The notes beneath the pieces were generated by a model. It searched no databases, was not told where the DNA came from, and was given only the letters and a program-made list of their open reading frames with translations. This document shows positions 43,701 to 52,512 of a DNA stretch of 64,000 nucleotides, piece by piece. The DNA lies in contig CAJNYU010000032.1 in NCBI GenBank assembly GCA_905331475.1, positions 243,083 to 307,082 of the forward strand, written 5' to 3'. Origin of the DNA: Rotaria socialis (Eukaryota; Rotifera; Eurotatoria; Philodinida; Philodinidae). How positions within the stretch are numbered: position 1 is the stretch's first letter; each line of letters begins with the position of its first letter. The position numbers were made by a program, and so were the translations under genes.

Positions 43701-44758
43701 CAACGTGTTATTTGAATAAGGCTTTGCATGATTTTTCTCTCAATTATTAACGAATGTTCACTTCACTTACTTTTTGTAAATCACTATTACTATCTAATTA
43801 TTTTATTTTTATTTGTTTTTAGGAACAAACATACAAAGAAAAGTATCGAATAAAGAAGTTTCCCGAAGAAAACGTGAGTATAATCTACAGAAAATATATA
43901 GAGACGATGTTCTTTTATTCTTGTTTTCTACATTTGAATTTTTTCATTTAATCTAAATACTGTTTTGAATAGCTAGCTAAATTCTCTAGGAAAATTTCAT
44001 ATACGAAGGATTCTTTTATAAATTGAAAGAAATTCATGCGCAGGTTCCAAATGAGAGAGTAAAAATACTCAAGTAAACTAAATCGTATGTAAAATGATAG
44101 GCCACTTTCTTTTCTATGGTCTTCACTCATTAAAATGCAGTCATAACACAACAAAAAATCCAAATGTATCAACTATTAACATAAATTCCTAAGCTTTGGT
44201 TGTATGTCGGTTCACAACAGACGTTTCTAAAAGCATCACGATCTTTTCTCTTATCTACCATTGTATTTTTGTTTTTACTACATCATCCGGAACCTGATAA
44301 TGAATTTAATTTTCTTGTCAAACAGGAATCTTCCTGATTAAACTAACGACCGAACATCACTAAGTGTTAACCGCCGATTAAAGTAGCATTCCTCTCATAA
44401 CTAGAACTCATTAAGACAACGAAAAATCTTTAAAAGTTCGTTCATATCGGTATTCTTTCAATAGTTTGACCACTTTACGGGTTTTCCGACTTATGACAAG
44501 CTAAGCTGACTTTTTTTTGGAAGTTTAAATATATCTCTTAAACCATTTATTGTGTTTTAGTTAATAGAACAAATCGACGTATTTGCTAACGAAATTAAAA
44601 AATTAAAAGAAGCAGTGAAACTTCTCAAAACAAACAATTTAAAATTAAAAAAACAAAATCGCAATTTAGAATCTGCAATGATTCAATTGAATAAACGAAT
44701 TGAACGAATTGAAAATGGAAAAAAAAATAATATTATCTCCTCTGATGAAGACAACTAA
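25720..44758 (+). CDS. Small coiled-coil protein gene, interrupted by the giant transposon in an intron (5' end not found)
   Basis: Exons seen: 25720-25757, 25962-26003, 43823-43873, 44561-44758, all with good GT-AG borders and compatible phases. The product ends in a strong coiled coil, with repeated Leu/Ile heptads in IKKLKEAVKLLKTNNLKLKK and MIQLNKRIERIEN, and an acidic tail SSDEDN before TAA (44756-44758). The middle exons encode short charged or polar segments (EMLSVAGSVNSGDD; EQTYKEKYRIKKFPEEN). I do not recognise the family. The intron 26004-43822 contains the complete 17.4-kb element, so the host gene could still be spliced across it. The first exon or exons upstream of 25720 could not be identified. 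Confidence 0.55.
26236..26243. repeat. Left target-site duplication
   Basis: CCACTGAA directly before the left inverted repeat, identical to 43637-43644. Confidence 0.8.
26244..26288 (+). repeat. Left terminal inverted repeat
   Basis: Begins GAGGGCTGGCAAAGATCC and ends in CTTTACGAAAAGTCC. It aligns without gaps to the reverse complement of 43592-43636, with about 34 of 45 positions identical; the inner half (AAAATGTCCA...TACG...AAAGTCC) is best conserved. Confidence 0.85.
26370..26960 (+). repeat. Subterminal tandem array, 137-bp unit
   Basis: Units begin with AGCGGACCT at 26459, 26596, 26733 and 26870, exactly 137 bp apart, with partial units on both sides. Each unit contains several variants of GCGGAYCTTTC and GGGACTTTTC. 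The same words, reverse-complemented (GAAAAGTCC, AAAGATCCGC), occur at the right end near 39233-39265 and 43450-43505 and in the inverted repeats themselves. Likely transposase-binding sites. Confidence 0.8.
27194..30701 (-). CDS. KDZ-family DDE transposase with CxC cysteine clusters
   Basis: Exons: 30600-30701, 30133-30551, 29473-29891, 28065-29006, 27804-28007, 27578-27750, 27194-27514; total 2,580 nt, 859 aa. The N-terminal 170 residues are acidic and Ser-rich. A cysteine cluster (ICPECNQYL ... LMCKHQKS) is followed by a second (CIGNKCSEALVVDGHQKC, RRRVC, then GCCRTPAYKSEYCNLHF). These resemble the CxC clusters linked to KDZ transposases. Candidate catalytic residues are D in VVDGHQK, D in VYDDGCHL and E in NTQAAEQLFSWL; VDRTHFRNHVGSWC lies between the last two. 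The tail is basic (HTRKRKH). It would act in the nucleus on the element ends. The exon 2-3 junction (30133 to 29891) is the least certain splice. No internal stops in the chosen model. Confidence 0.85.
30931..34762 (-). CDS. RPA70/RPA1-like single-stranded-DNA-binding protein carried by the transposon
   Basis: Exons: 34712-34762, 34466-34559, 34286-34393, 34151-34222, 34019-34057, 33793-33937, 33330-33501, 33081-33279, 32874-33010, 32754-32823, 31780-31923, 31588-31712, 31417-31530, 31241-31348, 31105-31194, 30931-30981; 1,719 nt, 572 aa (human RPA1 616). A further 24-nt exon near 34636-34659 is possible. Domain order follows RPA1: N-terminal OB fold (KRYRLILSDG), linker, DBD-A (WMIKARVVNKSYIREYSN, VDSSGEIRAVGFD), DBD-B (MLTLWEHQAESFD, IGIKGAKICDFHGRSLS), and DBD-C with a zinc ribbon of exact RPA1 spacing C-x4-C-x13-C-x2-C. 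It would coat single-stranded DNA in the nucleus. It starts 230 bp upstream of the transposase. Host RPA1 capture is inferred. Confidence 0.87.
34999..38665 (-). CDS. DUF3987-type P-loop ATPase (helicase/primase-like) of the transposon
   Basis: Exons: 38404-38665, 37975-38351, 37656-37926, 36070-36912, 35849-35944, 35673-35792, 35559-35618, 35416-35505, 35294-35362, 34999-35231; 2,421 nt, 806 aa. A P-loop-like AKSSYGKSP follows the first intron. It is followed by NEATTAGMLDSL and LLMTEEGDVILKRMG, which would contain the acidic Walker B-like residues. Then come LYERFLFWVL and a helical C-terminal half (SRYGKSVDAVHRIAGLC). This layout resembles DUF3987 proteins, ATPases common in mobile elements and thought to be replication helicases. 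The last about 220 residues are acidic, Ser/Asn-rich and split over small exons, ending with a basic KRKR patch. An additional 5' exon right of 38665 cannot be excluded. The role in this element is inferred. Confidence 0.72.
38666..43591. other. Right arm of the transposon without recognisable genes
   Basis: 4.9 kb of very AT-rich sequence; the longest frame (38894-39175, minus) has no protein-like character. Clusters of GAAAAGTCC/AAAGATCC words are at 39233-39265 and 43450-43580. It lies upstream of all three genes, so promoters and perhaps undetected 5' exons are expected here. Confidence 0.6.
43592..43636 (-). repeat. Right terminal inverted repeat
   Basis: Its reverse complement begins CAGCAGTGTCAAAGGTCT and ends in CTTACGTAAAGTCC, pairing with 26244-26288. 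Confidence 0.85.
43637..43644. repeat. Right target-site duplication
   Basis: CCACTGAA, identical to 26236-26243. Confidence 0.8.
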
Positions 44759-45947
44759 ACTGGCTTGTCATTAGAATCTTTTTTTTCTTCTTTGACTCAA
44801 ATGTACAGTATGTAAAAAAGAGATCTATGTAATAATTTCTTGTCTTCTTTCTTTTTCTTTCACGTATGTCTCGAAAAATATTCATGTGTACTTTTTCTTG
44901 TCTTCTTTCTTTTTCTCTCACGTATGTCTCGATAAAACGACATGAAAGAATTCAATTTTTACTAGAAATAATTGCGATTTCTAAGAGAATGAATTGGCAC
45001 TTGTCAGAACTAAATATTTTCTGTTCTATTTTATTCATAATTGGCTATCAAAAATCGATACTCATATACAATTATAACATTCGGCCATATTGCACCTTAG
45101 CTGATTTCAGTACTTGTCGCTTGTCCAAATAAAATATCCTAAGAAGCTCCAGTGTGAAATAAATTATGGATGTTTGCAATTAATATTTTATCCATCCTTC
45201 TCTTGAAATTCTACGCGTCGGAAGAAATTTCGGATTTTCGTGTTTCGATTCGCTTTACTGTAGTTTCTGTAGTTATTGAAAAGTATATTTGAGACAAGCA
45301 AAAGAAAAAGATGACTTTGACATTTCATTCGCAGCACTGACTCATGACAGGGTTAGTAGAAATGATCAATGTCTATGTTGAGTCATTCCTGCGATTGACT
45401 ACGTGAATTTATGTCATGCTCGTGCAGCTGTGTATTGAGAATGGCAAGGGTGCAAATATATCAGTGAAAGAGAAAGAATTAAAAGGATGTGTTGCAAGTG
45501 CAACTCGTAAATAATACTTTTAATTTTAATTTTATGATCGAGAATATTCATCTGATGACGTGAATGAAAAAAACAGAAACAGATACAGATAAACCTAGTT
45601 CATATAAGCGATTTTGATAGCGAATACAATACTAAATTTTTCTTTCTACTGATATTTAAAGATCAAGAAAGTCAGAATATTGTAAACCAAACTGCCAAAA
45701 AAAGATCATACCTCTTAATTCTCAATGAGACAAAGTTAATCAGTTTGAATGTTTTTTGCTCTGATGATAGACTTCATGGTTAAATTTGAAAAATTAGCTA
45801 ATACTACATGACAATTACAAACTGAATTGAAATGTAAAAAACATTATGTATTTTTTCTTACGAGACAATAAGAAGTTTATTTATTCAAAAGAATAGTACA
45901 ATACACATGAATGAAGAAACTTAATGCCTGTGCAAGATGTTGTTTTT
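44759..45947. other. Intergenic, with a relic of a metallothionein 5' flank
   Basis: Tandem copies of a ctttctttttctYtcacgtatgtctcg unit lie at 44848-44873 and 44906-44931. 45333-45470 resembles 24231-24370. 45450-45510 (cagtgaaagagaaag ... caagtgcaactcgtaa) resembles the MT-a1 far upstream at 21180-21245. No gene is seen. Confidence 0.45.
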
Positions 45948-46260
45948 TCAAGTTGAACATTTGCAAGCTGAACAGTTGCAGTCCGTACATCCACATGCTG
46001 ATCCACAGCTGGTACCTTCATCTATCGAAAAAGAAAAAGAAAAAGAAAAGTAAAAAACATGAGCAGTAGATTTGATGTGAATACATACGAGAACATGATT
46101 TACAATCACATTTACATGAACAAGTATCCTTGCAGTCACATTGACCACCTTTACATCCAGCACCACATCCACATCCTGCAGCTAAACGAAAACATAGATT
46201 AAATAATTGAAACATAAATATAAAATTCGACTCACCTGAACATTGACAAGCTTTTGGCAT
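45948..46260 (-). CDS. Metallothionein MT-b3 (type B), 3 exons
   Basis: Exons 46236-46260, 46089-46181 and 45948-46021 (63 aa). The protein is the same as MT-b2 as far as I can read it (ends CTDCNCSACKCST). The intron between exons 2 and 3 is 6 nt longer than in MT-b1/b2, through extra GAAAAA units. Despite lying over 22 kb from MT-b2, its introns and 5' flank remain nearly identical to the other two copies. Confidence 0.87.
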
Positions 46261-46340
46261 TTCGTTTGTTGATGAGAATAATAATAAACGAACTATGGCA
46301 GGAAAATATTGTATGAAGAAATAGATGAATCTAGGCCACG

Positions 46341-46463
46341 TATTTATATGTGAGGTGATGTTTGATCCCCCTTTTCAATACAGGGGTGCAGTTTGTATTG
46401 AGTCGTAGTAGCACCCCTTGATAGATACGATCGATGTTTACCTGTTCTTTTCGCCAGCACCCC
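46341..46463 (-). promoter_or_regulatory. MT-b3 promoter: TATA box, GGGGTGCA and GCACCCC motifs
   Basis: TATAAATA on the minus strand (46341-46348). GGGGTGCA at 46383-46390 fits the TGCRCNC metal-response core on the minus strand. GCACCCC occurs at 46411-46417 and 46457-46463. The arrangement is shared with MT-b1. Confidence 0.5.
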
Positions 46464-46889
46464 TTTTTCTCCTTCACACAGCAGGTGTGCATACAATTAA
46501 AGTAAAGGCATCAAATAAAACTGTAAATGAGAAAAGAACGCCATAGAGTGTAGTGGAATATTCGAGAGAAGTTATGTGATCGTTTTTCTGCATGATGATA
46601 AATTTATATTGATCGAAAAAAAAAGTTGAAACTTCATTGTGGCTATTGAAAATCTAAATAACGTTTGCCATTTTTGAAAATTAATATATAATAGAAAGTA
46701 ATCGCTTGATACATGGAAGATCGCTGAAACTATTCACCCTGTCATATTCATCACATCGAAAGTTACACATTTAGTCGAAAAATAATTCAAATTTTTTCGT
46801 TTTAAACTTTATTAATTACAACAAATTGAATGAATAATACAACAACAACAAAACATAGATATAAATTGTTCATTGAATAATTATTTTGT
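46464..46889. other. Spacer between MT-b3 and MT-a2
   Basis: About 430 bp, AT-rich, no gene. Its right end probably includes the MT-a2 3' UTR. Confidence 0.5.
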
Positions 46890-47184
46890 CTACTTTCCAC
46901 ATGTACATGATCCTGGTGAACATTTGCAGTTTTCACATTTGCATGCTTGATTGCCACATCCTGTGCCTAAATCAATAGAAGCAAAGAGTTTTATGAAATA
47001 AGAATGAATCTCAAGGATTAACTTACTAGGTTGATGACATTGACAATTCGAATCACATGCACATTGACCTGTGTTTACGCAATCTTTGTTGCACGTACAT
47101 TTACCATCTAGACAAACAAAAACATTCATATGCAAGTCGACAATCTCCTATGAGATATTGCTTACTTTCACATCGGCAAGGCAT
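46890..47184 (-). CDS. Metallothionein MT-a2 (type A), 3 exons
   Basis: Exons 47166-47184, 47027-47107 and 46890-46966, giving 58 aa with exon lengths identical to MT-a1. It starts MPCRCENGKCTC and ends CSPGSCTCGK, with dense CxC/CxxC pairs. The protein has diverged clearly from MT-a1 (NKDCVNTGQCACDSNCQC in the middle), unlike the homogenised type B copies. A TATA-like ATAAATAT (47261-47268, minus) is about 80 bp upstream. Confidence 0.87.
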
Positions 47185-47811
47185 TGTATTCTGAATAAGA
47201 AGTAATTTTTCGAATGTTGCAGCGAGAGAAAAATGAAATGTATCTCCAAAGATGCTTCTATATTTATGTATTTCGAAAGTTTACTTTTTCTCAAAAGTAA
47301 ATGAGTGCGTTTTTTTTTTCTATTTCGTAGGAATCACAGTAAATCATGCGTATGAGCTGTTTTCATTGGCGCATTTTTCTTTTGTCACTGTTGCACTAGC
47401 TCTAGTGAGAGAAAAAAGTGAAAGAAATATGCGTAATATCACAAAAATAGAAGAGCTGAGCAAATAGACGCATATCGAACGTATTCGACAAATGAAGTAT
47501 TTTTAGTTTTATTTCGAAGAAAAAAAATCGTCATTGATATGCATCGCATTTATTGCAAACGTGTAAAACATTTCAAATAAACTGCGGAGATATTCTTAAT
47601 TCAAAAAACAAAACTTATTCTCACATTTGTTGACTCGAGTATTTAAATATGTACTTCATTATTTTACAAGGATTTCTTCTGTAACAAGAAAAAAACAATT
47701 TCCTATGATTTTTCAGATCGATCATAAATAACAATTAATTGAACACAAGAAAACAACAGATAATAAATAAATAGCAAGTAAAGCAATTTCTATTGGAATT
47801 TGAAATTGTTT
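47185..47811. other. Intergenic, MT-a2 promoter and OST4 3' flank
   Basis: About 630 bp with the MT-a2 TATA-like sequence at the left. No other feature is seen; the frame at 47252-47467 is not protein-like. Confidence 0.5.
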
Positions 47812-48002
47812 CTATTCATTTGTATTTCGTTGATTACGAGGATTTTTTGCTTGAACATAATGATAAGCAATGACTAATAAAAAGACAATTACACCAAGAA
47901 CATTAGCGTAGATAGCTAAAACCTTATAGAGACAAAAATACGAAATAGTATAAAATAAAATATTGATTTTGACTTGCTTACTTGATCGCTTTCAAGAGCC
48001 AT
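47812..48002 (-). CDS. OST4: Oligosaccharyltransferase subunit OST4 (43-aa membrane mini-protein)
   Basis: Exons 47982-48002 (MALESDQ) and 47812-47922, joined by a 59-nt intron, give 43 aa. The second exon reads [20 protein letters not shown] then [11 protein letters not shown]. This matches the OST4 pattern: one transmembrane helix with AIxANxLGV at its start and YHYV...NP at its end (human OST4 is 37 aa). OST4 stabilises the STT3-containing oligosaccharyltransferase complex in the ER membrane for N-glycosylation. It is too short to be called as a reading frame. Its start lies about 120 bp past the ENDOG stop on the same strand. Confidence 0.9.
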
Positions 48003-48122
48003 CGTTTGAAAATATCAAATTATCGATATCTAAAAATGTAAATATCATATGTAAACATTCTTATTCAAAATCGAATAGAAAAATTTAACAAAATTTTTTA
48101 TTTCTTATCAAAAGAAAAATAA

Positions 48123-49261
48123 TTATGCTGCAGGTGTTGGTAATGATTTTTGACGTGGCGAAGGTGGAGGAGAGTCTAGTTTAAAATCAATCCATGGTTG
48201 ATTGATTGTACGAATTTTATTCTTTTGAATTTTTTCTGTTGTTATTAAGAATCCGGCATTTTGTTCGATAAGTTCAGGCGCAACAAGAAATTTTTCCAAT
48301 GGCGTATCTTTATCAATCGGTTCATTAGGCATTAAATAGGAATATATGTCCAGTTGACCGTCTTTTTGTTGACCAATCATTATTTTGAAAAAATGTGTTG
48401 GAACAGCAACTTGATTTGGACCTATTACTTGATATTTTACATAGAGTTTATTATCGGTTGGATCAAGTCTAAAAAGAAATATAAATGTACTATTAAGATC
48501 ATTGTAAATAAAGAAAAGGAAGACATTTATGAATTTATGCTTGCTAGTATTGCAGTATTTCTGGTACATTGATTCAATGAAAAGTATAAATATATATATA
48601 TACCTTGGAAGATAGAGCGGTCCTGTTAATATCCATAGACCACCAATATAATGCTTGACAAGTGCACGAGCATATCTCTCTAAATGAGCCCATTTATCTC
48701 GATTGAAGCCTTTGCCTACCTATATAATAAAAAAACTAAATATCAATTGAAAAGGAGACATTTAAAATTTTACTTGTGGTGCAATATTCGAAAGAAAAAA
48801 TGTATTATTCATGCTTTCTTGTGACGACCGATGATCAGCACTGGGAATCATATGACCACGATCAAAACCGGAACCTTCGAGAAAAGTACATTGAGAATGA
48901 AAACTCGTATTTCTTTCTATATACCAGAATAATCTTGATTCGTTGAACGAAAAAATGTATGAATACGATTATCTTCTCGAAATATTGAATTTCCTCTATC
49001 GACATTTTTACCCATTGTGATCGTTTCACGTGTTAAATGTTCAAGTGTCCATAGTGGAACTCTTGTCCGTTGATCGTAGCACACTGCAAAATTTGGATCT
49101 AGCCTACGTATGACTTGTGTAGTGAAATCAGGTGAGAAACGAAGTAAAGCACCTTCATTTAGTGATGCACGTCCATCCCAAAGACGAAAATAAGTGCTTG
49201 TAGCAAGAACTCCAAGTGCTACGCCAGCTGCAAGCGTACCAATACCTTGAACATAAGACAT
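48123..49261 (-). CDS. ENDOG: Mitochondrial endonuclease G
   Basis: Exons 48925-49261, 48774-48874, 48604-48719 and 48123-48468 (900 nt, 299 aa). A hydrophobic N-terminus (GIGTLAAGVALGVLAT) suits mitochondrial intermembrane targeting. The DNA/RNA non-specific nuclease signature SGFDRGHMIPSADHR carries the catalytic His. NRDKW supplies the likely metal-binding Asn, and the ENDOG-type C-terminal half follows (YVKYQVIGPNQVAVPTHFFK). The family degrades DNA in apoptosis and mitochondria. It lies head to head with p23, with about 295 bp between start codons. Confidence 0.94.
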
Positions 49262-49555
49262 TCTTCATGTCATTAGTCATCGGTGTCGGTGGTCAAACAA
49301 ATAACGACAAGCCAATATGATTTGTTAATTTCTGAATGGTTCAAAACATCGAACTGTAATTAAGATAGGAAAATACAGGTTAAAAATAATTAAAAATATT
49401 AAATAATTATAATTGCAAAAGAATTCAAATCCGTAAAATGATGTCGCCACTATCGATTTAACTTGGATAAATAAATAAAGAAGGCCTTCATTGAATACTT
49501 CCTTGCGTCATTGTGTATTAGCTCTTGCAGTGTTGTATCAATCCGCGTTCGTATC
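49262..49555. promoter_or_regulatory. Shared region between divergent ENDOG and p23
   Basis: 294 bp separate the two start codons, so both core promoters must lie here unless there are upstream non-coding exons. I see no clear TATA box. Confidence 0.4.
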
Positions 49556-50273
49556 ATGCCTGAACAAACTCACATTCCACATATTCTTTGGGCTCAACAA
49601 CGTGAAACAGTTCTTTTGACGGTTGCTGTGCCTGATATTGAAAAAGTTGACGTTAAATTTGAAGAAAATTCGGTCAGTTTTAATGGTCAAACAACATCAG
49701 TTAAAGAAAAAAATACCTATGCCGTTAAAATTGATTTGTACGAAAAAATTGATCCAGAAGCTTGTAAATATGAAAATATTGGCCAAAAATATTGGCGTTT
49801 ACTATTGAAGAAGAAAGATACAACTGTTGCATTTTGGCCACGAGTAACAAAAGAAAAAACACGCTTACATTGGTTACAAACTGATTTTGATCATTGGAAA
49901 GATGAAGATGAAAGTGATGATGAAAAACCAGGATTCGGTGGAAACTTTCAAGATATGTTTTCTGGAGGTAAGATTCAGTATTAATATAAAATTGAAATTC
50001 ATATCTATTATGATGATTCAAGGTATGGGCGGAATGGGCGGAATGGAGGGCATGGGTGGCATGGGTGGCATGGGCGATATGCCAGATATGGGAGAAGATT
50101 CTGATGACGACGATGGTGGTGTAGATGATTTGGAAGCGCCAGTAGCAACTACTGAAAATGGTGTTAACGGTAAAAATCATCAAGAAGACAAGAAATCGGA
50201 CAATAAACAAGATGACGAAGAAAAGTCAGCTGAGAAAACTAAAGCTGGTGTTGAAGAATCGGCTAGCAAATAA
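49556..50273 (+). CDS. PTGES3: Hsp90 co-chaperone p23 / PTGES3-like
   Basis: Exons 49556-49967 and 50023-50273 give 220 aa; I start at MPEQTHIPHILW, as the family begins just before the CS domain. The CS fold carries HILWAQQRETVLLTVAVPD, YWRLLLKKK and the p23 signature WPRVTKEKTRLHWLQTDFDH, followed by WKDEDESDDE. A Met/Gly repeat (GMGGM...) spans the splice site and precedes a long acidic, unstructured tail. p23 stabilises the ATP-bound closed Hsp90. The MGGM repeats resemble plant and invertebrate p23 proteins. Confidence 0.93.
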
Positions 50274-52512
50274 AAATTTGACATGGACTTTTTTCTGTCT
50301 TTTTTCTTTCTTCCCCATGTTGTCCGTCCATAGGAAAAAAATCGTTTCTGTTGGTTGTGTGCGTGTGCATTCGTTCGTTTGTTCTTTCGTAGTTGTCATT
50401 GTAATTGTGAAGAAAGCATAGTTAAACAAGAGCAACATCATTACGATTTTCCTAAGTTATAAATTTATGAAACTGATTTAATCATTAAAAGATATATTTA
50501 CAAGCTTTTCACAATATAACATCATTTACTATACAAGTCATTATGTTTAAAGGCTTTTAATTGAAAACAAAAAATGTTTGTTTCATCGCTATGCCTAATA
50601 TTGAACTAAGATTTTTCGATTCAAGAAGATTTCATCTCAAAACAATGAAGTTATTAATAATTTTTGAAGATTATATTTTGATAAAGAGAAGCTAAATATA
50701 GGTAATTGGTTGAAGCTTTTTTCATAGAAAATAAATTGAATTATATTCAAACTTTGAATTCAACAGCATCAAGGGAAAGCTTATCAAGAAGAAAATAATT
50801 CTTTCCTTGTTTTTGTCTCGTATAAGTTCTCAATACACGTAAATTGATAAATTTTTTAATTATTGTTGGACGTACGATGCTATTTTCAGTCATTCTAATT
50901 TTAGAAAAGCAGTTTGCTTTTGTTTTCTCACGTCACTGACGAGCATAAGTACTACTTATTATCGATTGTAGTCTTTCGTCTATAGATAGAATTCCTAATA
51001 GGCAATGATGTATGTCCAGATAAAAAAAAGCCTAAAGTTTGGCCCAATTTTCAAGTCTCATTTTGTTGGATACAAGAAATGACCCTGAATAGAACCAGTT
51101 TTAATCCATTTCTTTTTATTGGATAGATACAAAAGCTATATTTGTGATTTTCTTTCGAACCATTCTGAATACTAATAATAACTCTAAGAGAAAAACAGGA
51201 TGAAAACCGGAAAAATCATTTAAATTGTTTCAGATTTCAATTTAGGAAAATAATAAATAAAATTGATTGGCCTCTATAAAATATTTCAGTTAAGTAGTAA
51301 AAAGAAAATTAAGATTTTAAAGTAAAATTTTGATTGGTTATTATTCTATCCACAATATTTAGCTATTGATGTTTCAATGATAAGAAGGTGAAGAATTTTT
51401 ACTATTCTTTAAAAATAGATTTGAGTTAATCGAACTATAAAAAAGTAAACATTTCGAGTTCAGTCAATCGACTAAACAACGTTGACATCGAGGATATCGC
51501 TTCCATATGACTTGATATACATTATGAATTTATATTTCTCTTTCAATTCATTTGAAATAACCGTGGAGTCAACGGTTATCCACGAAAATCATGGAAGTAT
51601 CTAATTGTATAACAGTTAATCCTTTGAAATCTAAATGTATGTTTTTTGAACCTACTATATTGGTCACAATTAGAGAATACTTAATTTAGTCTCAGATAAT
51701 CAGTATTAAGCATGTTTTTCTCAACCGGATCATAGTTATTTCAATCACTATATTTAAACATTTATCATGACTCTTAAATGATAGTAGATAAAAATATAGC
51801 CAATTAGATAAATCGAAGTGACTGTGGGAAATGCACACTAACATGTATTAAGGTTATTTTTAGAAGCTAGAAAATGAACGTGAATGTCTAAGCTGCTTGC
51901 AGGTAAATAATGAAGTAAATAATAGAGAAAACATATTTGGAAGATTAAAAAGGGTGAATGGGAAACATCCCACGCAGGTGTATGTGTAATGTTTAGGTAA
52001 CAACATCCGCAACTCTACTATAAAACGAACAAAATAAATTTACTAAATAAATGAAAAAAAACTGAAAGTACAAATAAATTCAAATAGTGATAAGAAAAAT
52101 GATCAAAGATAGTGGTCGCTGCATCGGGCACATTCGCAGTTTATATGTTATTGCACGACATTTACGAAATATTATCTTCTATAAATTAAATTCTTTTTTT
52201 TTGTCCTTAGATAACTAACGTCTTCTGATAGTTTTAGTGACAGTTAATATCTTCTCATAAAACAAGCAACATAAATGATAGTCATCAGATTAGAATGAGT
52301 AAACGCACCTTTAAAGCAAACATATGACTAATTTATGACACCGTATTGGCGAAAGAAAGGAAACAAACGTGCTTTTAAGATGAAGAATATAAAAAACAAC
52401 GTAGAACGAGAATAGTGACAAACGTTTGCATTCATCGTTCAACATACACATTTGATATAAATTCTCTACTGTCGTATTAATATTCTTTACTTTAGATAAA
52501 TAACAAGGTATC
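50274..52512. other. Gene-free region
   Basis: About 2.2 kb, AT-rich, between the p23 3' end and the SLC44-like gene. No coding or RNA feature is recognised. Confidence 0.55.

Noticed and set aside
49725-50210. 161-codon minus-strand frame opposite p23
   Set aside because: Antisense shadow of the p23 exons; the plus strand has the conserved CS domain.
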